From: Micromonospora foliorum
GTDB taxonomy: Bacteria; Actinomycetota; Actinomycetes; Mycobacteriales; Micromonosporaceae
Length of the DNA stretch: 64,000 nucleotides
Reading direction: 5' to 3'
Assembly: GCF_022229015.1 (NCBI RefSeq)
Contig: NZ_JAKKFF010000075.1
Span: 44,722 to 108,721 of the forward strand
Shown here: in pieces, positions 28,599 to 39,547 of the stretch
Position numbering within the stretch: position 1 is the stretch's first letter
Layout of the letters: each line of letters begins with the position of its first letter
Notes under the pieces: generated by a model
What the model was told of the DNA's origin: nothing
The model's input: the letters and a program-made list of their open reading frames with translations, nothing else
Database searches by the model: none
Made by a program: the position numbers and the translations under genes

Positions 28599-28646
28599 GC
28601 GAATCGATTCGCACGGATCGTAGGACCGGGAACTGAACCATGTCAA
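28599..28646 (-). promoter_or_regulatory. GH-A hydrolase promoter with LacI-type operator at +1
   Basis: TTGACA (28641-28646), an 18-bp spacer and TACGAT (28617-28622) on the minus strand. GCGAATCGATTCGC at 28599-28612 covers the predicted start site, the same geometry as upstream of the GH54 gene at 26526. Confidence 0.75.
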
Positions 28647-28709
28647 TGAAGTAACGGCGCGGTGACGTCCGTGTTGCCCAGCGCTCCTCCCGGCGAAGCC
28701 AACTGACTA

Positions 28710-28769
28710 TTGACCTTCGGGCATGGCCAGACCTATCTTCGGGCGAACCGATTCGTCGAATCGATTCGC
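28710..28769 (+). promoter_or_regulatory. Importer promoter with tandem LacI-type operators
   Basis: TTGACC (28710-28715), an 18-bp spacer and TATCTT (28734-28739) on the plus strand, followed by two adjoining sites: GCGAACCGATTCGT (28743-28756, imperfect) and TCGAATCGATTCGC (28756-28769, core exact). The paired sites overlap +1 and the early leader of the binding-protein gene. Confidence 0.75.
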
Positions 28770-28847
28770 CTCATGGTTGGACTGGTCCAACCCGCGACGA
28801 TCACCTCACACACCCCACCTGACGATCGATTTGAAGTGAGGCACCAC

Positions 28848-30083
28848 ATGACCGGACTCAGTCGGCGGCGCCTGGCCGCCGTCGCCGTGATAGCACTCGC
28901 CGCAGTGACGGGCAGCGCCTGCTCGTCGTCCGCCGACGGCCCCACCGACGGTGGCGCCTACCTCGTCTGGGACCCGTATCCGCAGTTCGCCGACGACTCC
29001 GAGTGGGTCGCGCTGCTCAAGAAGTGCGGCACCTCCGCGGGGGTCTCGGTCGAGCGAACCGGCTACGACACCACCGACCTGACCAACAAGGCGCTGCTCG
29101 CCGCCCAGCAGGGAAACTCACCGGACGTGCTGATCGTGGACAACCCGGTCATCTCGACCCTGGCCGAGGCGGGTGCGCTCACCACCACCGACGACAACAA
29201 GCTGGACGTCTCGGCCATGGAGAAGAACCTGCTCGGCGCCGGCCAGAGCGGCGGCAAGACCTACGGGGTGCCGATCGGGGCGAACACCCTCGCCCTCTAC
29301 TACAACAAGGACCTGCTCACCGCCGCCGGCGTCGACCCCGCCGCCGTCACGGACTGGACGTCGCTGACCGCGGCACTGACCAAGGTCAAGGCCAAGGGGA
29401 AGAAGGGCATCACCTTCTCCGCGATCGGCACCGAGGAGGGCAGTTTCCAGTTCCTGCCCTGGTTCTGGGGGTCGGGCGCCCAACTGACCAGTCTGGACTC
29501 GCCGCAGGCGGTGTCCGCGCTGACGCTCTGGACCGACTGGCTCAAGCAGGGCCACGCGCCCAACTCCGTCATCAACAACACCCAGACCACGAGCTGGCAG
29601 GAGTTCGCCACCGGCGACTACGCCTTCGCCGAGAACGGCACCTGGCAACTGGCCAACGCGGAGAAGCTCGGCTTCTCGTACGGCACGATTCCGATCCCGG
29701 CCAGCGCTGGCGGGCCCGCCCCTGCACCCACCGGTGGTGAGTTCGTCTCCATCCCCGTGCAGAAGAACACCGGCCGGTACGAGACGTCGCAGAAGCTCGT
29801 CGCCTGCCTGACCAACGCCGACAACCTCCTCACCACGGACACCACGCTCTCCTACGTCGCACCCGTCGCCGCCGTACAGGAACGACAGGCGACCGCGGAC
29901 CCCAAGCTCAAGGTCTGGGTGGAGGCGGTCCGGGCAGCCAAGGGCCGTACCGGTGACGACCTCGGCACGAAGTACCCGAAGATCTCCGAGGCGCTGTGGA
30001 CCGCGGTGCAGTCGGCCCTCAGCGGCGGGAAGTCGCCGCAGCAGGCACTGACCGCCGCGCAGACCGCCGCCACGACCAGGTAA
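28848..30083 (+). CDS. Carbohydrate ABC transporter substrate-binding lipoprotein (CUT1)
   Basis: 411 residues from ATG 28848 (GTGAGG upstream); the frame is open from 28710 but that part is promoter. Lipobox TGSAC with Cys25. Extracellular solute-binding family 1 motifs: YLVWDPYPQF, DVLIVDNPVIS, YGVPIGANTLALYYNKDLL, WQEFATGDYAFAENGTWQL. It is the first gene of a plus-strand operon with two permeases and a cytoplasmic glycosidase. The tandem LacI-type sites at the promoter suggest induction by the imported oligosaccharide, likely arabino-oligosaccharide given the co-regulated hydrolases. Confidence 0.9.
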   Translation: MTGLSRRRLAAVAVIALAAVTGSACSSSADGPTDGGAYLVWDPYPQFADDSEWVALLKKCGTSAGVSVERTGYDTTDLTNKALLAAQQGNSPDVLIVDNPVISTLAEAGALTTTDDNKLDVSAMEKNLLGAGQSGGKTYGVPIGANTLALYYNKDLLTAAGVDPAAVTDWTSLTAALTKVKAKGKKGITFSAIGTEEGSFQFLPWFWGSGAQLTSLDSPQAVSALTLWTDWLKQGHAPNSVINNTQTTSWQEFATGDYAFAENGTWQLANAEKLGFSYGTIPIPASAGGPAPAPTGGEFVSIPVQKNTGRYETSQKLVACLTNADNLLTTDTTLSYVAPVAAVQERQATADPKLKVWVEAVRAAKGRTGDDLGTKYPKISEALWTAVQSALSGGKSPQQALTAAQTAATTR

Positions 30084-30101
30084 GCGATCCGAACCGACAC
30101 C

Positions 30102-31073
30102 ATGCCCTCCACGACAGAGACCTCCACCGCGGTACGCGACCAGGGTGGGGCGGCGACCGCCGCCCCACCCGGGCCGCCCCCGTCCCGTGCCCGCCGGCCC
30201 AGCCGCTGGTGGGCGTGGGGCTTCCTGGCACCCGTGACCATCTACCTGGCGGCCTTCTACGCCTACCCGCTCTACCGCAACGTCGAGTTGAGCCTGCGGG
30301 AGTACACCGTCCGCTCGTTCGTGCAGGGCGGGGCGCCCTTCGCGGGCCTCGACAACTACCGGACGGTCCTGACCGACCCGGCCTTCGTGCCGACGCTGAC
30401 GCACACAGTGGTCTTCACCGCGGCCTCGCTCGCCTTCCAGTTCACCATCGGCATGGCTCTGGCCCTCTTCTTCCATCAGCACTTCCCGCTGTCGCGCACG
30501 TTGCGGGCACTGATCCTCGTACCGTGGCTGCTGCCCCTGATCGTCTCGGCGTCGACCTGGTCGTGGCTGCTCAACAGCGACTCGGGGCTGGTCAACGCGG
30601 CGCTCGGCGTCGTCGGAATCGACCCGGTCAACTGGCTCACCTCGCCGGGCTGGTCACTCACCTCGGTGATCATCGCGAACGTCTGGATCGGCATCCCGTT
30701 CAACCTGGTGGTGCTCTACAGCGGCCTGCAGGCGATCCCGACGGAGATGTACGAGGCGTCCGCGCTCGATGGCGCGACGGGATGGCAACGGTTCTGGGGC
30801 ATCACCTTCCCGTTGCTGCGTCCCGTCTCCCTGATCACGCTGCTGCTGGGGTTGGTCTACACGCTGAAGGTCTTCGACCTCATCTGGATCATGACGAAGG
30901 GCGGCCCGACCAGCTCCTCGGCCACGCTCGCCACCTGGTCGTACCGGCTCGGCTTCGGCAACCTGCTGCCCGAGTTCGGCCCGGGCGCGGCCATCGGCAA
31001 CCTGCTCATCGTGCTGGCGCTGATCGCCGGTCTCGTCTACATCCGGATCGAGCGGAGGCAGCAGCTGCGATGA
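30102..31073 (+). CDS. Carbohydrate ABC transporter permease (MalF type)
   Basis: 323 residues with six membrane segments after a Pro/Ala-rich cytoplasmic N-terminus. The EAA loop YEASALDGATGWQRFWGITFPLLRPV is intact. It starts 18 bp after the binding-protein stop, and its stop overlaps the next permease start as ATGA. It forms the importer channel with the product of 31070-31894. As in the other CUT1 cluster here, no ATPase gene is present locally. Confidence 0.9.
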   Translation: MPSTTETSTAVRDQGGAATAAPPGPPPSRARRPSRWWAWGFLAPVTIYLAAFYAYPLYRNVELSLREYTVRSFVQGGAPFAGLDNYRTVLTDPAFVPTLTHTVVFTAASLAFQFTIGMALALFFHQHFPLSRTLRALILVPWLLPLIVSASTWSWLLNSDSGLVNAALGVVGIDPVNWLTSPGWSLTSVIIANVWIGIPFNLVVLYSGLQAIPTEMYEASALDGATGWQRFWGITFPLLRPVSLITLLLGLVYTLKVFDLIWIMTKGGPTSSSATLATWSYRLGFGNLLPEFGPGAAIGNLLIVLALIAGLVYIRIERRQQLR

Positions 31074-31894
31074 CCACCTCGACGCCTCGGGCCTGGTGGA
31101 AGACCGGCGTCGGCCTGGTGCTGACCGGGCTGATGCTCTTCCCCGTCTACTGGATGATCAACGTGTCCTTCACCCGGGACCAGGACATGCGGGCCAGTCC
31201 CCCGCACCTGTTCCCCACCAACGGCACCTTGGACGGCTACCGGGCGGTGCTCGACCAGCAACTGCCCTACCTCGGCACCAGCTTCCTGGTCGGCCTCGGC
31301 ACGGTGGTGCTGACCGTGGCGCTGGCCGCCCCCGCCGGTTACGCGCTGGCGAAGCTCCGGCCACCCGGCGGCCCGGCGCTGAGTTTCCTGCTGCTGATCG
31401 CGCAGATGATCCCGGGAATCATCATGGCGATGGGCTTCTACGCCATCTACCTCACCCTCGGCGTCCTCAACACGCTGCCCGGCCTGATCCTGGCCGACAC
31501 CACGCTCGCGGTGCCGTTCGCTGTCCTGATCTTCACGGCCTTCATGTCCGGCATCCCCGACGAGCTGCTCCAGGCCGCGGTGGTCGACGGCGCCGGTCGG
31601 CTGCGGACCTTCTGGTCGGTCGTGCTGCCGGTCAGCCGCAACTCGATCGTCACGGTGTCGCTCTTCGCGTTCCTGTGGTCCTGGTCGGACTTCATCTTCG
31701 CCTCGACCCTGTCCGGCGGCGGCGACCACCAGCCGATCACCCTCGGCATCTACCACTACATCGGCAACAACAACCAGCAGTGGAACGCCATCATGGCCAC
31801 CGCCGTCGTCGCCTCGATCCCCGCCGCCGTGCTGCTGATCCTGGCCCAGCGGTACGTCTCGATGGGTGTGACCGCCGGCGCCGTCAAGGACTGA
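31070..31894 (+). CDS. Carbohydrate ABC transporter permease (MalG type)
   Basis: 274 residues from ATG 31070, overlapping the upstream stop. Six membrane helices, with EAA loop LLQAAVVDGAGRLRTFWSVVLPVSRN. It pairs with the MalF-type permease. A 56-bp gap separates it from the glycosidase gene, so all four genes probably form one transcript controlled by the LacI-type operators at 28743-28769. Confidence 0.9.
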   Translation: MTTSTPRAWWKTGVGLVLTGLMLFPVYWMINVSFTRDQDMRASPPHLFPTNGTLDGYRAVLDQQLPYLGTSFLVGLGTVVLTVALAAPAGYALAKLRPPGGPALSFLLLIAQMIPGIIMAMGFYAIYLTLGVLNTLPGLILADTTLAVPFAVLIFTAFMSGIPDELLQAAVVDGAGRLRTFWSVVLPVSRNSIVTVSLFAFLWSWSDFIFASTLSGGGDHQPITLGIYHYIGNNNQQWNAIMATAVVASIPAAVLLILAQRYVSMGVTAGAVKD

Positions 31895-31950
31895 CCATCC
31901 GCGGCGGTCGAGGACTGACCACCCGCACCACAGAAAGGCACCCGCCACCC

Positions 31951-33663
31951 ATGACCGTCGCCCCGTCCGGTCCGGAGTTCCCCATCCAGGACATCCCGTT
32001 CAGCTACCGCGGATCCTGGTTCAACATCTCCCCGGTGGTAGCCGAGAAGACGTACGCCGACGACCTGCACCTGGTCTCCCACCAGACCGGGCTGCACCCC
32101 GTACTGCGGCTCACCCCCACGGTCGCCGGCTCCACCGTCGTCGCCACCCCCGCGCTGTTGACCTGGCACAACGGAGCCGACCGGATCGAGGCCGTCTACG
32201 ACGGGCCGGACACCCTGCGGATCCGGGGCCACCGGCTCGGCCTACGGGTGGCCGCCGCCGCGCACACCCTCACCCCGTTCAGCGGCACCTACCTGTACGC
32301 CGACCCGGTCGACGGATCACACGTGTTCACCTCGTACGAGACCGGTCGCCGCTACCGGATCACGGTGCTCTCCGGCGCTCTGCTGCGGACCGACGGCGCG
32401 CAGGCACTCGGCACCGCCGACCGGTCCCTGGACCTTCCCGGCGACCAGCCCTGGGAGATCGCCATCGAGGAGTACGCCACGGCGCGCCGCCCGTACGCCC
32501 GATCCGCCACCTTCGAGCAGTTGTGCCGCGACCGGCTCGCGGATTTCACCGCGTTCGTCGACGCGATCGCGCCCTGGCGTGGTCCGGAGACGCCGGCCGC
32601 CGAGCTGGCCGCGTACGTCCTGTGGTCGGCCACCGTCGCCCCGGCGGGCTTCGTGACCCGGCCGGCCGTCCTGATGTCCAAGCACTGGATGGACAAGGTG
32701 TGGAGCTGGGACCACTGCTTCAACGCCATCGCCCTGGCGGCCGGCGAGCCGGAGCTGGCCTGGCACCAGTTCCACCTGCCCTTCGACCACCAGGACGAGG
32801 CCGGCGCGCTCCCCGACTCGGTCACCCACTCCGAGGTCCTGCACAACTACGTCAAGCCACCCATCCACGGCTGGGCGCTCCGTCACCTGCGCCGACGCCT
32901 GCCCCACCCGCCGGACCGGGCGGCGCTGGCGCAGACGTACGACCGGCTTGCCCGCTGGTCCGAATTCTGGCTCGACGCGCGGCGCGCCCCCGGCCACGAC
33001 CTGCCGCACTACCAGCACGGCAACGACAGCGGCTGGGACAACGCCACCACCTTCGACGACAGCCGGGTCGTCGAGACGGCCGACCTCGCCGCGTTCCTGG
33101 TCTCGCAGCTTCGCTGCCTCGCCGACCTCGCCACCGAGCTGGGTGAGCCCGCGGCCCGCTGGTCCCGGGAGGCCGACCGGATCCACGAGGCCATGCTGCG
33201 CGACCTGTGGGACGGCGAGCGCTTCTGCGCCCGGGACCCGCACACCGGGCACCGGCGACGGAGCCGCAGCCTGCTCGACCTGATGCCCGTCGCACTCGGG
33301 GCCGACCTGCCGGCCCCGGTCGCCGCCGCGCTGGCACGAGGCGTGGAAACCCACCTGACCACGCACGGGCTGGCCACCGAGCCGACGGACTCGGCCCACT
33401 ACCTCGCCGACGGCTACTGGCGTGGCCCCATCTGGGCGCCGTCCACAGTCCTGGTCGAGGACGGCCTGCGCCGGGCCGGGCAGACCCGGATCGCCGACGA
33501 CATCAGTCGGCGGTTCCTCGCGCTGTGCGAGAAGTCCGGCTTCGCGGAGAACTTCGACGCCGAGACCGGCACCGGGCTGCGGGACCGCGCGTACACCTGG
33601 ACCGCCAGCAGCTATCTCATCCTCGCCGCTGCTGCGGAGGAACGGCGGGTCAGGGGCGAATAG
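31951..33663 (+). CDS. Cytoplasmic (alpha/alpha)6-barrel glycosidase, GH37/GH63-like
   Basis: 570 residues from ATG 31951 (GAAAGG upstream), no signal peptide. An N-terminal beta-domain (about 1-180) is followed by an alpha/alpha toroid with KHWMDKVWSWDHCFNA, DHQDEAGALPDSVTH, HGNDSGWDNATTFDD and YWRGPIWAPSTVLVEDGL. These are characteristic of trehalase / mannosylglycerate hydrolase / GH63 relatives, with the general acid Asp in the GWDN motif. It lies behind a CUT1 importer, so it probably cleaves the imported oligosaccharide inside the cell. The exact linkage is not predictable from the sequence. Confidence 0.8.
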   Translation: MTVAPSGPEFPIQDIPFSYRGSWFNISPVVAEKTYADDLHLVSHQTGLHPVLRLTPTVAGSTVVATPALLTWHNGADRIEAVYDGPDTLRIRGHRLGLRVAAAAHTLTPFSGTYLYADPVDGSHVFTSYETGRRYRITVLSGALLRTDGAQALGTADRSLDLPGDQPWEIAIEEYATARRPYARSATFEQLCRDRLADFTAFVDAIAPWRGPETPAAELAAYVLWSATVAPAGFVTRPAVLMSKHWMDKVWSWDHCFNAIALAAGEPELAWHQFHLPFDHQDEAGALPDSVTHSEVLHNYVKPPIHGWALRHLRRRLPHPPDRAALAQTYDRLARWSEFWLDARRAPGHDLPHYQHGNDSGWDNATTFDDSRVVETADLAAFLVSQLRCLADLATELGEPAARWSREADRIHEAMLRDLWDGERFCARDPHTGHRRRSRSLLDLMPVALGADLPAPVAAALARGVETHLTTHGLATEPTDSAHYLADGYWRGPIWAPSTVLVEDGLRRAGQTRIADDISRRFLALCEKSGFAENFDAETGTGLRDRAYTWTASSYLILAAAAEERRVRGE

Positions 33664-33673
33664 CCGGCTCGGA

Positions 33674-34687
33674 TCAGCGGGCCCGAACCGGGCCGGTGCT
33701 GGAACGCAACGAGATGGGCGGACTGTAGAGGCGGTGTCGTGGCACGGCGCCGGGAGCCGCGATGATCTCCAACAGCAGCGACACCGCCTCGGCGCCCATC
33801 TCGACCATCGGCACGTCGGCGGCGGTCAGCGGCGGGCGGAAATCCTCCGCCCAGTGCTGCGCGGCGACTCCGGTGACGGAGAAGTCGCGTGGCACGGACA
33901 ACCCGGCGCCGGTCAACGCGCGCTGCATCCCGGGCAGTGCGGCCTCGTTGATGGTGGCCACCGCGGTGACCTCCGGGTGCGTCGCGAGCAGCTGCTCCAT
34001 ACATGCCTCGCCGGAGGCGGTGTCGTCGCCGCTGCAGACCTCCACGCCGGTCAACCCCCGCTCCACCGCCGCCGCACGAAACCCGGTCAGCGCGCGATGG
34101 CTGGGGCCGTACCCGGCGGCCACCAACTCGGCGGACCGGTTCACGAGCGCCACGTGCCGGTGCCCCAGGTCGGCCAGGTGCTGCACGCACCGGGCGATCA
34201 GCCCGGCGTAGTCGATGTCGATCCAGCTCATCCCGTGTGGCTCGGCGGTCCGGCCGATGGTGACGAACGGCAGCCCGGCCTTGGTCAGCCGGGTCACCCG
34301 GTCGTCCGCCAACCGGATCTCCATGAGGACCACGCCGTCCACCCGACGCCCGGTGACGATCCGCTCGAACGACCGGTCATGGTCGCCGCCGGAGGGGGAC
34401 AGCAGCACGTCGAGGTCATGGCGGGCGGCGGCCTCGACGACGCTGGCGACGAAGCCCAGTTGCATGTCGGTCAACCGCTGGCTCGCCGGCGGGATGACCA
34501 GCCCGAGGGTGCGGGTGCGCCCCTCCTTGAGAGCCCGGGCGCTGGCGTTCGGCCGGTAGTCCAATTCGTCGATGACCGACTGGATCCGTTGCCGGGTCGC
34601 CTCGGAGACGCTGCGTTTCCCGCTGAGCACGTAGGAGACGGTGCTGCGGGACACCCCCGCCCGGCGAGCGATCTCCCCGATGTTCAT
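33674..34687 (-). CDS. LacI family transcriptional regulator
   Basis: 337 residues from ATG 34687; an upstream in-frame start at 34750 would bury the operator and is rejected. N-terminal HTH (MNIGEIARRAGVSRSTVSYVLSGKRSVSEATRQRIQSVIDELDYRPNASARALKEG) and a periplasmic-binding-like effector domain (TLGLVIPPASQ, DVLLSPSGGDHDRSFERIV, SVTGVAAQHWAEDF). It is convergent with the glycosidase, 10 bp from its stop. A near-match to the GCGAATCGATTCGC palindrome lies 10 bp upstream of its start, so it is the best candidate for the regulator of those sites. Confidence 0.9.
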   Translation of the reverse strand: MNIGEIARRAGVSRSTVSYVLSGKRSVSEATRQRIQSVIDELDYRPNASARALKEGRTRTLGLVIPPASQRLTDMQLGFVASVVEAAARHDLDVLLSPSGGDHDRSFERIVTGRRVDGVVLMEIRLADDRVTRLTKAGLPFVTIGRTAEPHGMSWIDIDYAGLIARCVQHLADLGHRHVALVNRSAELVAAGYGPSHRALTGFRAAAVERGLTGVEVCSGDDTASGEACMEQLLATHPEVTAVATINEAALPGMQRALTGAGLSVPRDFSVTGVAAQHWAEDFRPPLTAADVPMVEMGAEAVSLLLEIIAAPGAVPRHRLYSPPISLRSSTGPVRAR

Positions 34688-36362
<1,675 letters not shown>

Positions 36363-36383
36363 CCCACCGCACGATTGATCACC

Positions 36384-36419
36384 CGTGCCGCCCCCCGCAG
36401 CGCCGCCGGGGGCGGCACG
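36384..36419 (+). terminator. Terminator after the GH54-ricin gene
   Basis: CGTGCCGCCCCC (36384-36395) pairs perfectly with GGGGGCGGCACG (36408-36419) around a 12-nt loop, 22 bp after the stop codon. Confidence 0.8.
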
Positions 36420-36526
36420 ACCTTGAGTTACCTGGCGGCCCGCACCCTGCGCTCGGCTGACCCGCCCTGTCGATCTGCCGAGGAGCGCCGGGTAGGTTTC
36501 GGGACCGGGCGAACAGCGGGGGTCGC

Positions 36527-37123
36527 ATGGTCAGGGGTTGGCACGGTTGGCTCGGTACGTTCAACGGCGTCGTCCTCATCACGATGGTCGTCCTGCCGTT
36601 GGCCGCACTGGCGGTGTGGGTGCTGGCACGCCGTAGACGTGCCGCCGGCACCGGCTCGGCGTGGCGGACGTCGCTGGCCGACGTCGGCATCGTCTACGGC
36701 ACGGTCCCCTGGGTATGGATGATCATGTTGCCGGGTGACCAGGCCGGCGTCGTTCCCGGTCGGGTGGCCCTGGTGCCGCTGCGCGACCTGCTCACGATCG
36801 TCTCCGACGGGGGGCCGCTGACCGCGACGGTCCAGGTGGTCGGCAACCTGTTGGTCTTCGCGGCCCTGGGGTTCTTCGCGCCGCTGCGGTTCCCGGCGCT
36901 GGCGTCGGTGCCGCGGGTCCTGGCCCTCGCGGCGGGCTGCTCGGTCCTGGTCGAGACCGCCCAGTACGTCCTGCGGCTGGACCGGGTGTCGTCGGTGGAC
37001 GACGTCCTGCTCAACGCCGCGGGCGCCGGGCTGTCGGCGCTGGTGGCGCGCCGCTGGTGGCGCGCCACACCCGATACGTCCACGCAGCGCCGACCAGAAC
37101 CGGCCCCGGCAGCGGGACGCTGA
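36527..37123 (+). CDS. VanZ-like membrane protein
   Basis: 198 residues, ATG preceded by a GGGGG run. About five hydrophobic segments. The central and C-terminal part has the VanZ-family layout: RVALVPLRDLLT, VVGNLLVFAALGFFAPLRFP and VETAQYVLRLDRVSSVDDVLLNAAGAGLSALV, with the conserved E-T-Q and D-D-x-L-N residues. VanZ gives low-level teicoplanin resistance in enterococci, but most actinobacterial members have no known role. It stands alone, with the MerR gene convergent 36 bp beyond its end. Confidence 0.8.
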   Translation: MVRGWHGWLGTFNGVVLITMVVLPLAALAVWVLARRRRAAGTGSAWRTSLADVGIVYGTVPWVWMIMLPGDQAGVVPGRVALVPLRDLLTIVSDGGPLTATVQVVGNLLVFAALGFFAPLRFPALASVPRVLALAAGCSVLVETAQYVLRLDRVSSVDDVLLNAAGAGLSALVARRWWRATPDTSTQRRPEPAPAAGR

Positions 37124-37159
37124 ACGCCGCGGTCAAGCACCAACAGAGCTGACAGTCGA

Positions 37160-37939
37160 TCAAGTGGGCGGCTCTGCCAGCCGCTCCAGCCGGGCCAGAC
37201 CATCCCAGCCGCGCTCGCGCATCAATTCCAGCAGTCGCTCCACCCGGGGGTCCGCCTCGACGGCCAGCGCGTCCAGAAGATCGAACGGCAAATCGTCCTG
37301 CGCCACCTCACCGAGGTCGATCTCGCCAGAACGGTATGCCTGCTCGGCGAGGCTGGCCAGGATGTCGGCGGCCTCCACCAGACGCGCGTCGTCGCCGGTG
37401 TCGCTTTCAAAGACCTCCGACAGGATCCGATAGAGCCGAACGAGCTGCGGGTCGTCGAGCTGCGCGGTCTTGCTGGGCATCCATTCGCGGACGCGATCGG
37501 GCCAGCGAGCCGACATCAGGATCCAGCTGTCCCGCTCACCCGCCACCACCCGCTCGGAGACGCCGATGTCCCGGAGCCGGTCGAGGTAGGTGATCACCTC
37601 TGGTGCAAGCGCCAGACGATCCCCGGCGGCGAGTTGCGCGATCTGCTTCCGGCTGGCCTCCAGTCGTGCGATCTCGTCGCCCAGTTGCCTGTCGATCTCC
37701 TCGACCGCAGTGGCGAAGGTCGACGCGTCGGCCTCCAGCAGCTGACGGATCTGGGAGAGCGGCACGCCAGCGTTGGCGAGAATCCGGACCCTGATGAGGG
37801 ACACGACCGCCCCTGCGTTGTACCGCCGGTAGCCCGAGGTGTCCCGCTCGGGCTCCGGCAGCAGGCCGATCTGGTGGTAGTGCCGAACCGCCCGCACCGT
37901 GACCCCGGCATACGCCGCCAGTTGACTGATCGTCAGCAT
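37160..37939 (-). CDS. MerR family transcriptional regulator (long C-terminal domain)
   Basis: 259 residues. N-terminal MerR helix-turn-helix (MLTISQLAAYAGVTVRAVRHYHQIGLLPEPERDTSGYRRYNAGAVVSLIRVRILANAGVPLSQIRQLLEAD), a coiled-coil dimer helix, then a roughly 130-residue helical domain of unknown ligand. No heavy-metal cysteines, so it is more of the TipA/BmrR-like drug-sensing kind. It lies downstream of, and on the same strand as, a two-gene drug-type exporter whose promoter carries a MerR-style spacer palindrome (39559-39573), suggesting activation of that exporter. Confidence 0.85.
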   Translation of the reverse strand: MLTISQLAAYAGVTVRAVRHYHQIGLLPEPERDTSGYRRYNAGAVVSLIRVRILANAGVPLSQIRQLLEADASTFATAVEEIDRQLGDEIARLEASRKQIAQLAAGDRLALAPEVITYLDRLRDIGVSERVVAGERDSWILMSARWPDRVREWMPSKTAQLDDPQLVRLYRILSEVFESDTGDDARLVEAADILASLAEQAYRSGEIDLGEVAQDDLPFDLLDALAVEADPRVERLLELMRERGWDGLARLERLAEPPT

Positions 37940-37985
37940 GCCCTGATCCTGCCCCCCGAGTCGCTCGGCCCCACCCGAATCCAGC

Positions 37986-38747
37986 TCAGGAGATCTTGCG
38001 GCGGTAGGTCAGGTTGGCGAACAGGTAGGCGAGAACGAGGATCCCGACGCACCAGGCGAGGGCGGTCCAGATGTCCGCCCCGACCGGTTTCTGCGCGAAG
38101 AGGTCGCGGATCGCGTTGACGATGGCGGTCACCGGCTGGTGCTCGGCGAAGGCGCGCACCGGGCCGGGCATCGACGCGGTGGGCACGAAGGCCGAGCTGA
38201 CGAAGGGCAGGAAGACCAGCGGGTACGAGAACGCGCTCGCGCCGTCCACGGACTTCGCGGTGAGGCCGGGGATCACGGCGATCCAGGTCAGCGCGAGGGT
38301 GAACAGGAGCAGGATGCCGGTGACGGCGAGCCAGCCCAGCACGCCCGCGCCCGTGCGGAAGCCCATGAGCAGGGCGACGAGGACGATGACCACGAGCGAG
38401 ACCAGGTTGGCGACAAGTGAGGTCAGCACGTGCGCCCACAGCACCGAGGACCGTGCGATCGGCATGGACTGGAACCGTTCGAAGATGCCGCCCTGCATGT
38501 CCAGGAAGAGCCGGAAGGCGGTGTACGAGATGCCCGAGGCGATCGTGATGAGCAGGATGCCGGGGAGCAGATAGTTCACGTACGAGTCGGAACCGGTCTC
38601 GATCGCGCCGCCGAAGACGTAGACGAACAGCAGCATGAAGGCGATCGGCATGACGGCGGTCGTGATGATGGTGTCCGGGCTGCGGGCGATGTGGCGCAGT
38701 GAGCGTCCCAGCAGGATTGTGGTGTCACCGAGGAAGTGCCTGTTCAT
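37986..38747 (-). CDS. ABC-2 type drug exporter permease (DrrB-like)
   Basis: 253 residues from ATG 38747, overlapping the ATPase stop (ATGA); the frame open further upstream lies inside the ATPase gene. Six membrane segments, with DrrB-family landmarks: TTAVMPIAFMLLFVYVFGGAI, NYLLPGILLITIASGISYTAFRLFLDMQGGIFERFQSMPIARSSVLWAH and FLPFVSSAFVPTASMPGPVRAFAEHQPVTAI. It forms the membrane part of an exporter with the adjacent DrrA-like ATPase, probably for a hydrophobic drug or self-made metabolite. Confidence 0.9.
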   Translation of the reverse strand: MNRHFLGDTTILLGRSLRHIARSPDTIITTAVMPIAFMLLFVYVFGGAIETGSDSYVNYLLPGILLITIASGISYTAFRLFLDMQGGIFERFQSMPIARSSVLWAHVLTSLVANLVSLVVIVLVALLMGFRTGAGVLGWLAVTGILLLFTLALTWIAVIPGLTAKSVDGASAFSYPLVFLPFVSSAFVPTASMPGPVRAFAEHQPVTAIVNAIRDLFAQKPVGADIWTALAWCVGILVLAYLFANLTYRRKIS

Positions 38748-39541
38748 CGTTGTTCCTTCTCCGCCTTGGCGCCGACGAGGGTGAGGAAGACGTCCTCGAG
38801 GGTCGGCTGCTTCTCGACGTACTCGACCTCGGCGGGTGGCAGGAGCTGCTTGAGCTCGCCCAGCGTGCCGTTCACGACGATCCGTCCCTCGTGGAGGATC
38901 GCGATCCGGTCGGCGAGCTGTTCCGCCTCGTCGAGGTACTGGGTGGTGAGCAGCACTGTGGTGCCGCCCCGGGCGAGTTCCTTGACCGCCTGCCACACCT
39001 CGATGCGTGCCTCCGGGTCCAGCCCGGTCGTCGGCTCGTCGAGGAAGATGACCGGCGGGTTCCCGATCAGGCTCATCGCGATGTCCAGACGGCGACGCAT
39101 GCCACCGGAGTACGTCCGCACCCTCCGGGCGCCCGCCTCGGTCAGCGAGAAGCGCCTCAGCAGGTCGTCCGCGATCGCACCGGGCTCCTTGAGGTGCCGC
39201 AGCCGGGCAACCAGGACCAGGTTCTCCCGCCCCGTGAGGATCTCGTCGACCGCCGCGAACTGCCCGGTGAGACTGATCGACTGACGTACGTCGGCGGCCT
39301 GGGTCGCCACGTCGAAGCCGGCGACCCGGGCCGTCCCACCGTCGGCCCTGAGGAGCGTGGCCAGAATCTTCACCACGGTGGTCTTGCCGGCCCCGTTCGA
39401 GCCGAGCAGGGCGAAGATGCTGCCCCGCGCCACGTCGATGTCGACGCCGCGCAGCACCTTCACCTGCTTGAACGACTTCTCCAGGCCGTGCACGTGGATC
39501 GCGGGCTGCTCGGCCTGAGCTGTTGGCGGTGGGATGCTCAT
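38744..39541 (-). CDS. ABC exporter ATP-binding protein (DrrA-like)
   Basis: 265 residues. Walker A GSNGAGKTT, Q-loop LTGQFAAVDE, signature TYSGGMRRRLD, Walker B VIFLDEPTTGLD and the H-loop replaced by Gln (LTTQYLDEAE), as is typical of the DrrA/daunorubicin-resistance subfamily. The C-terminal extension (QPTLEDVFLTLVG) is also typical. It is first in the exporter operon. The promoter appears MerR-type, and the mRNA seems to start at the ATG. Confidence 0.92.
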   Translation of the reverse strand: MSIPPPTAQAEQPAIHVHGLEKSFKQVKVLRGVDIDVARGSIFALLGSNGAGKTTVVKILATLLRADGGTARVAGFDVATQAADVRQSISLTGQFAAVDEILTGRENLVLVARLRHLKEPGAIADDLLRRFSLTEAGARRVRTYSGGMRRRLDIAMSLIGNPPVIFLDEPTTGLDPEARIEVWQAVKELARGGTTVLLTTQYLDEAEQLADRIAILHEGRIVVNGTLGELKQLLPPAEVEYVEKQPTLEDVFLTLVGAKAEKEQR

Positions 39542-39547
39542 GGCGTC

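Noticed and set aside
24919..28623. Plus-strand open frame of about 1230 codons
   Set aside because: It is antisense to the GH54 and GH-A genes, Val/Arg/Gly-rich and without any domain. It is a typical high-GC shadow frame.
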